Origin: Bradyrhizobium sp. LMTR 3 | GTDB lineage: Bacteria > Pseudomonadota > Alphaproteobacteria > Rhizobiales > Xanthobacteraceae | Assembly (NCBI RefSeq): GCF_001693485.1 | Contig: NZ_MAXC01000051.1 | Location: 124,001-188,000, forward strand | DNA length: 64,000 nucleotides | Direction of reading: 5' to 3' | Shown: positions 59,441-64,000 of the stretch, piece after piece | Numbering within the stretch: position 1 is the stretch's first letter | Layout of the letters: every line of letters begins with the position of its first letter | Translations under genes and position numbers: made by a program | Notes under the pieces: generated by a model | Database searches by the model: none | Seen by the model: the letters and a program-made list of their open reading frames with translations, nothing else | Told to the model about the DNA's origin: nothing

Positions 59441-60010
59441 TCGCAATGACGACTGAATATAACTTCGCATTCTCGCGGCGCATTGCGTCCGAGGTTTGCT
59501 CTCAACTTCCCGCCCTCTTGTTCGGAGGGCGCAGGGAAGACCGGGTGCGCGCCGCACCCGCGGTCTCGTGTGCCATTGCGCATAAAGAATACGCACACGA
59601 GCATACAGGTACAGCGGGAGCATCCCGGCCTTCCCTGCGCAATGGCTTTACGGCTTACTTCGTGCTCTTCCCGGAGAACGGCTCTTTTGCCTCCGTCGCC
59701 CCCGAGAAGCTTCGCTTCTTAAGGACTTAACGCCAGCACCGCGACGCCAGAACCACACGACTTCGCCGTACGCTCCCGTCTTCGCCAAGAGGCTTCGCCG
59801 GGTTTGGTACCGGTCCGCCGAAGCTTTAGCGAAGGCGGATCCTGCGCGTACGTCTAGCGCGCCGTCAGCGTCCATCGCATCTCACCGCACGTTCGTGACG
59901 ATGGCCAACGCCCCTCATCTGCCGTGAGACGGGCGGAGTTATGCGACTGATTTGGGTGAGAACGAAAGCAGAATATTTTTGAAAAGGGAGCTGGACAGGT
60001 TTTGGTGATT
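59441..60010. repeat. Long non-coding repeat-like block
   Basis: About 570 bases with many small hairpins (for example GAAGACCGGGTGCGCG, GCACCCGCGGTCTCGTGTG) and open frames of no family. I recall very similar blocks scattered through Bradyrhizobium-type genomes, often misannotated as short hypothetical proteins. No real gene is supported. Confidence 0.5.
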
Positions 60011-60053
60011 TGCCCGTCGGGCAGTCACATACAAGATCACATACGCTGCAATT

Positions 60054-60178
60054 GTAGGGTGGGCAAAGCCAACGGGTCGCGCGAATGCGCGCCCGATGAC
60101 AGGCTCCGCGTGCCCACCATCGCGAAATGCGCTCGAGGATAGATGGTGGGCACGGCGCGAATGCGCCTTTGCCCATCC
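60054..60178. repeat. Intergenic palindrome (GGGTGGGCAAAG family)
   Basis: GTAGGGTGGGCAAAGCC at the left pairs with GCCTTTGCCCATCC at the right; an inner GTGCCCACCAT/ATGGTGGGCAC pair is also present. Same family as 10184-10273. Confidence 0.75.
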
Positions 60179-60186
60179 ACGAAGCC

Positions 60187-60287
60187 GTCATTCCGGGGCT
60201 CGCGAAGCGAGAATCCGGAATCCATTTAGCCGCACGTTGCGTCGCGAGATGGATTCCGGGTTCGCGCTGCGCGCGCCCCGGAATGAC
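60187..60287. repeat. Intergenic palindrome (GTCATTCCGGGGC family)
   Basis: GTCATTCCGGGGCTCGCGAA pairs with GCGCGCCCCGGAATGAC; inner GAATCCGGAATCCAT/ATGGATTCCGG. It ends 6 bases before the stop of the carboxylase gene. Same family as 57380-57457. Confidence 0.75.
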
Positions 60288-60293
60288 ATGCCG

Positions 60294-63200
60294 CTACCAC
60301 GCATCGATACACGGCCGCTTCTTGGTCGCGCGTGCGTCCGGCTTTGGCACCGAGCGCAGGCCGGACATGATCCAGTGCCGCGTGTCGGCGGGATCGATAA
60401 CTTCGTCGATCTCGAGCACCGAGGCGATCGAGACCGCCTTGCCGTTGGCGTAGAGTTCGGCGACCTTGGCCTTGTAATAGTCCTCGCGCTCGACCGGGTC
60501 TTCGATTGCTTCCATCTCCTTGCGGAAACCGAGACGGACATAGCCTTCCAGCCCCATGCCACCGAACTCGCCGGTCGGCCAGGCCACCGTGAAGAACGAG
60601 GCGTGGAAGCCACCGCCGATCATCGATTGCGCGCCGAGACCATAGCCCTTGCGCAGGACGATGCCGAATAGCGGCACGGTAAGGCTCGCGCCGGTCACGA
60701 ACATGCGCGCGACATGGCGCACGATCGCGGTTTTCTCCGCTTCGGGGCCGACCATGAAGCCCGGCGTATCGCAGAGCGATATAATGGGAATGTCGAAGGC
60801 GTCGCAGAGCTGCACGAAGCGCGCCGCCTTGTCGCCAGCCGGCGCATCGATCGCGCCGCCGAGATGCTTTGGGTTGTTGGCGATCAGGCCGAACGGCTTT
60901 CCCTCGATACGGATAAAGGCGGTGATCATGCCGACGCCGAAATCCCGGCGGATCTCGAGCACCGATCCTTCATCAGCGAGAAGATCGATAACAGTTCGAA
61001 TGTCATAGACCCGCAGCCGGTTCTCCGGAATCGCCCGCCGCAGCAGGCGCTGGTCCGGCGCTTTCCAGTCGGCGACCGCGCCCTGGAAGTAGGACAGGTA
61101 TTTCTGCGCCGCGGATGTCGCCTCCGCTTCATCCTCGACGAGGATGTCGATCACGCCGTTCGGCGACTGGAACGACACCGGACCTACTTCAGCAGGGTGA
61201 TAGACGCCGAGCCCGCCGCCCTCGATCATCGCCGGTCCGCCCATGCCGATCGAGGCGTTCTTCGTGGCGATGATGACGTCGCAACAGCCGAGCATCGCGG
61301 CGTTACCGGCAAAGCAATAGCCGGAGACGACGCCGATCACGGGCACCAGCCCTGAGAGCTTTGCGAACTGCACGAAGGACGGCCCGTCGAGGCCGGTCAT
61401 GCCGAGCCTGTCCGTATCGCCGGGCCGGCCGCCGCCGCCTTCGGCATAAAACACCAGCGGCAGCCGCCATTGCTCGGCCAGGCCCAGCATGCGGTCGATC
61501 TTCTTGTGGTTCATGTGGCCTTGCGTGCCGGCGAGCACGGTGTAATCGTAGGCGATCACCATGCAGCGGGCGGCGTCCACGCCGAATTTTTCCGCGTTCA
61601 CGGTGGCGACGCCGGAGATCAGGCCGTCGGCCGGCGTGTTGCGGATCAGGTCATCGACCGTGCGCCGCCTTCGCTGGGCAGCGATGGCGAGCGAACCATA
61701 TTCGACGAAGGAGCCTTCATCGACGAGGTGCGCGATGTTCTCGCGCGCCGTGCGCTGGTTGGTCTTGCGCCGTCGTTCGACCGAGGCCGGCCGGCTTTCA
61801 TCCAGCGTGATGGCGTGGCGTTCGATCAGTTCGGCGAGATCGGGGCGGATGTGGTCGAGATCGATATCCTCTTCCTCAGCCATATCATGGGCGTCTAGTT
61901 CGGCCGGTTCGAGGTAGAGGATCGGCTCATCCTGCATCAGCGTCACGCCGGAGCCCGCTGCGATCTGCGTCACCCGGCCGCCATGCGGCGCCGTGACCAG
62001 ATGCTCCATCTTCATGGATTCGAGCACGGCAATCTGCTGGCCGGCGCGAACGAGGTCTCCCTCCTCGACGTCTATCGCGACGATCGTGCCTTGCAGCGGC
62101 GCCGGCACCGCGACCGAACCTGCCGGGCCGGTTGCCGATGCCGCGACCGCGATCGCGAGCGTCTCGTCATCGGCGGCGCTGCCGGATTCGACCAGTTCCG
62201 TCTCCGCCGTCATGTTGGTTTCGCCAACCAGATCGGCAACATGCTTGTCGATAAAACCGGTGCTGAGACGGTTCTCGACGAAATCCGGATGCGCCAAAAT
62301 CGCCGCGAGGAAGGAAACGTTGGTGGCGACACCGCCGATGCGAAATTCACGCAGCGTCCGCGAGGCCTTATGCACGACGTCGGTCCAGTTACCGCCCGGC
62401 GAATGCACGATGACCTTCGCAAGCAGCGAGTCGAAGGCGGCGCTGGTCCGGTAGCCCGAATAGCCGAACGTATCGACGCGCACGCCGGGGCCGGACGGCA
62501 GGTCGAACACGGCCAGTGTGCCGCCGGTCGGCCTGGTGGCGCCGGTCTCGTCCATTACCTCCATGTTGACCCGGAGCTGGATCGCAAAGCCGCGGGGCCT
62601 CGGGATATACCCCTGCGCAAGCCCGAGCGAGCCCAGCGTCGCGCCGGCCGCGACCGCAAGCTGCGACTGTACGAGATCGAGGCCGAGCACCTCCTCGGTA
62701 ACGGTATGCTCCACCTGCAGCCGCGGATTGACCTCGATGAAGGCAAACGCCTTGTCGCTGGTCCTGGCGTCGTTATCGACGAGGAATTCGAAAGTGCCGA
62801 GATTGTCGTAGTTCGCGGCGGCGGCAAGTTCCTTGGCGGCGTCGATGATACGCGAGCGCAAGGCGTCGTTCAGCGACGGGCTTGGCGCGACCTCGATGAG
62901 TTTCTGGTTGCGGCGCTGGATCGTGCATTCGCGCTCCCACAGATGGCTGATCGCGCCGTGGTGGTCGCAGATGACCTGCACCTCGATGTGGCGGGCATTG
63001 CGAATCAGGCGCTCGACATAGACGCCATCGCTGCCGAAGGCCGCCATCGCCTCGGATTGGCAGCGCGCATAGGCCTCCTCCAGCCTGCCCGCGTCATCGA
63101 CGATGCGCATGCCGCGGCCGCCGCCGCCGGCGATGGCCTTGATCATGATGGCGCCGCCTGCGCCGAGCGATTCAAGGAAGGCCCTGGCCTCATCGAGGCT

Positions 63201-63614
63201 GGTCGGCCCGCTGGTGCCCTCGATAACTGGCACGCCGCATTTTCTTGCCAGCGCCTTGGCCTGCGCCTTGTCGCCGAACAGATCGAGCGCTTCCGGCGAC
63301 GGGCCGACGAAGACGATGCTTTCCTCGATACAGCGGCGGGCGAGCGCGGCATTCTCGCTGAGGAAGCCATAGCCGGGATGCACGGCGTCGCATTCGGTCG
63401 CCTTGGCGGCTGCGATCACCGCCTCGATATCGAGATAGGCCCGCGCGCCGCGCCCGGGGATTTCAAAGGCGGCGTCGGCGGCGCGGACATGCAGCGATTG
63501 CGCGTCGTCGGCGGAGTACATTGCGACCGTCGCAAGGCCAGCATCGCCCGCGGCGCGCGCGATGCGGATGGCGATCTCGCCGCGGTTGGCAATCAGCAAT
63601 TTATGGAAGGACAT
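60294..63614 (-). CDS. Single-chain acyl-CoA carboxylase (biotin carboxylase, biotin carrier and carboxyltransferase fused)
   Basis: 1106 residues. The biotin carboxylase domain (about 1-450) has LIANRGEIAIRI, the ATP loop GGGGRGMRIV and EVNPRLQVEHTVTEE. The biotin carrier has VLESMKMEHLV with the biotinyl lysine at about residue 533. The last 500 residues form two carboxyltransferase domains of the AccD and AccA type. This order matches the single-chain long-chain acyl-CoA carboxylases known from Mycobacterium avium and Rhodopseudomonas. It carboxylates an acyl-CoA with bicarbonate and ATP. ATG 63614 is chosen because it starts the biotin carboxylase fold. It is unlikely to be the housekeeping acetyl-CoA carboxylase, which is normally split. 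Confidence 0.88.
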   Translation of the reverse strand: MSFHKLLIANRGEIAIRIARAAGDAGLATVAMYSADDAQSLHVRAADAAFEIPGRGARAYLDIEAVIAAAKATECDAVHPGYGFLSENAALARRCIEESIVFVGPSPEALDLFGDKAQAKALARKCGVPVIEGTSGPTSLDEARAFLESLGAGGAIMIKAIAGGGGRGMRIVDDAGRLEEAYARCQSEAMAAFGSDGVYVERLIRNARHIEVQVICDHHGAISHLWERECTIQRRNQKLIEVAPSPSLNDALRSRIIDAAKELAAAANYDNLGTFEFLVDNDARTSDKAFAFIEVNPRLQVEHTVTEEVLGLDLVQSQLAVAAGATLGSLGLAQGYIPRPRGFAIQLRVNMEVMDETGATRPTGGTLAVFDLPSGPGVRVDTFGYSGYRTSAAFDSLLAKVIVHSPGGNWTDVVHKASRTLREFRIGGVATNVSFLAAILAHPDFVENRLSTGFIDKHVADLVGETNMTAETELVESGSAADDETLAIAVAASATGPAGSVAVPAPLQGTIVAIDVEEGDLVRAGQQIAVLESMKMEHLVTAPHGGRVTQIAAGSGVTLMQDEPILYLEPAELDAHDMAEEEDIDLDHIRPDLAELIERHAITLDESRPASVERRRKTNQRTARENIAHLVDEGSFVEYGSLAIAAQRRRRTVDDLIRNTPADGLISGVATVNAEKFGVDAARCMVIAYDYTVLAGTQGHMNHKKIDRMLGLAEQWRLPLVFYAEGGGGRPGDTDRLGMTGLDGPSFVQFAKLSGLVPVIGVVSGYCFAGNAAMLGCCDVIIATKNASIGMGGPAMIEGGGLGVYHPAEVGPVSFQSPNGVIDILVEDEAEATSAAQKYLSYFQGAVADWKAPDQRLLRRAIPENRLRVYDIRTVIDLLADEGSVLEIRRDFGVGMITAFIRIEGKPFGLIANNPKHLGGAIDAPAGDKAARFVQLCDAFDIPIISLCDTPGFMVGPEAEKTAIVRHVARMFVTGASLTVPLFGIVLRKGYGLGAQSMIGGGFHASFFTVAWPTGEFGGMGLEGYVRLGFRKEMEAIEDPVEREDYYKAKVAELYANGKAVSIASVLEIDEVIDPADTRHWIMSGLRSVPKPDARATKKRPCIDAW

Positions 63615-63819
63615 GAACGGTTCCGTCTGGACAGCAGAGCGAAATGATGCGGCGATCGGCTCACCTCGCCCCGCTTGCTTCCCATACCCCAATCAGCAGC
63701 GCGAGGCGGCTACCGGCAGTTTCTTGTTTACTCGACATGAACCGTTGCCGAGATTCTGCGCAAGTGGAATTTCGTTCCACATGACGGAATTCACACAGCA
63801 AACTGAGGCGCTTAGCGAT

Positions 63820-64000
63820 CTACCGGCAATCAAGCTGGGCTTCGAACCAGCCCTGCAGCGACGCTGCGAGCGGCGGCCAGGCCCGCTGAAAGGCCGAGAG
63901 TTGTCTTGCATTGGCGCGATAGATTCCGCGCAGCTCCCGCTCGATCGCGGGGAGATCTACACCGGTGCAACGGCCTTCGCTGACGATCAGCCGCCCGTCA
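63820..64000 (-). CDS. C-terminal part of an unidentified protein (5' end outside window)
   Basis: The frame is open to the window edge and ends with TAG at 63820-63822. The visible 59 residues include GVDLPAIERELRGIYRANAR, then QLSAFQRAWPPLAASLQGWF and the end EAQLDCR; they look helical and coding, with strong GC third-position bias. No family can be named. It is tandem with the carboxylase gene downstream, from which it is separated by 205 bases in which I see no clear element. Confidence 0.55.
   Translation of the reverse strand, partial: DGRLIVSEGRCTGVDLPAIERELRGIYRANARQLSAFQRAWPPLAASLQGWFEAQLDCR

Noticed and set aside
59446..59730. Open frames of 79-94 codons after the monooxygenase
   Set aside because: They fall in a block of hairpins and repeats, have different overlapping frames of equal length and no ribosome site.
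61983..63647. A 554-codon open frame on the plus strand
   Set aside because: Antisense to the biotin carboxylase domain, whose motifs are unmistakable.
1..64000. Mobile elements, phage genes, CRISPR arrays and tRNA genes
   Set aside because: I looked for transposase or integrase motifs, regularly spaced repeats and tRNA-like cloverleaf words and found none that hold up; the repeats seen are short intergenic palindromes.

Overview
The window is 64 kb of GC-rich DNA with strong G/C preference at third codon positions. Alphaproteobacterial gene families and many intergenic palindromes of the type common in Bradyrhizobium, Rhodopseudomonas and Afipia suggest a chromosomal segment from the Bradyrhizobium group (Nitrobacteraceae). 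This placement is inferred from gene content and repeats, not from a marker gene. I saw no tRNA, rRNA, CRISPR array, phage or transposase gene.

Layout. 1-10.3 kb: the end of a flavin disulfide oxidoreductase, a cupin, two convergent MFS transporters, and a carbohydrate/envelope group (PRC-barrel protein, glycogen-debranching-like enzyme, ABC exporter, GT4 glycosyltransferase). 10.3-15.6 kb: alkylsulfatase-like metallo-hydrolase, acyl-CoA dehydrogenase, IclR regulator and an orphan TctC-type binding protein. 15.6-21.9 kb: an ABC importer (binding protein, permease, ATPase) interleaved with an atypical SDR, a GNAT acetyltransferase and a dihydrodipicolinate-synthase-like aldolase, under a TetR regulator flanked by two matching palindromes; its substrate is unknown. 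22.0-24.4 kb: drug-efflux MFS, DUF1772 protein and a MarR regulator with a perfect palindrome in the divergent promoter. 24.6-30.9 kb: a sulfur-oxidation operon (molybdenum hydroxylase pair, monoheme cytochrome, FccB-like sulfide dehydrogenase, SoxX, SoxY, SoxZ, SoxA) without soxB or soxCD, whose SoxY lacks the usual GGCGG tail.

31.0-51.6 kb is the most interesting part. Two separated loci look like one regulon for reductive nicotinate catabolism. Locus A is a ferredoxin-NADP reductase divergent from an enamidase. Locus B is a minus-strand operon (6-hydroxynicotinate-reductase-like enzyme, UPF0280, DUF1185, a complete Liv-type ABC importer with fused LivH-LivM permease, MarR regulator) divergent from NicA, a NicB molybdopterin/tri-haem fusion, and nicotinate phosphoribosyltransferase. 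Both divergent promoters carry the same element, GTATACGAATGAT. The implied chain is nicotinate to 6-hydroxynicotinate (NicAB), then 1,4,5,6-tetrahydro-6-oxonicotinate (reductase, with electrons from NADPH through Fpr and a ferredoxin), then ring opening by enamidase. Between the loci lie an adenylate cyclase-formylglycine-enzyme fusion, a DUF4399 protein, a selenium-binding protein/methanethiol oxidase and a membrane protein.

51.7-64 kb: O-acetylhomoserine sulfhydrylase, alpha/beta hydrolase, HtrA-like protease, GMC oxidoreductase with small subunit, a Baeyer-Villiger monooxygenase that appears to start at ATT, a 1.1 kb intergenic stretch made almost wholly of palindromic repeats, a single-chain acyl-CoA carboxylase, and the 3' end of an unidentified gene.
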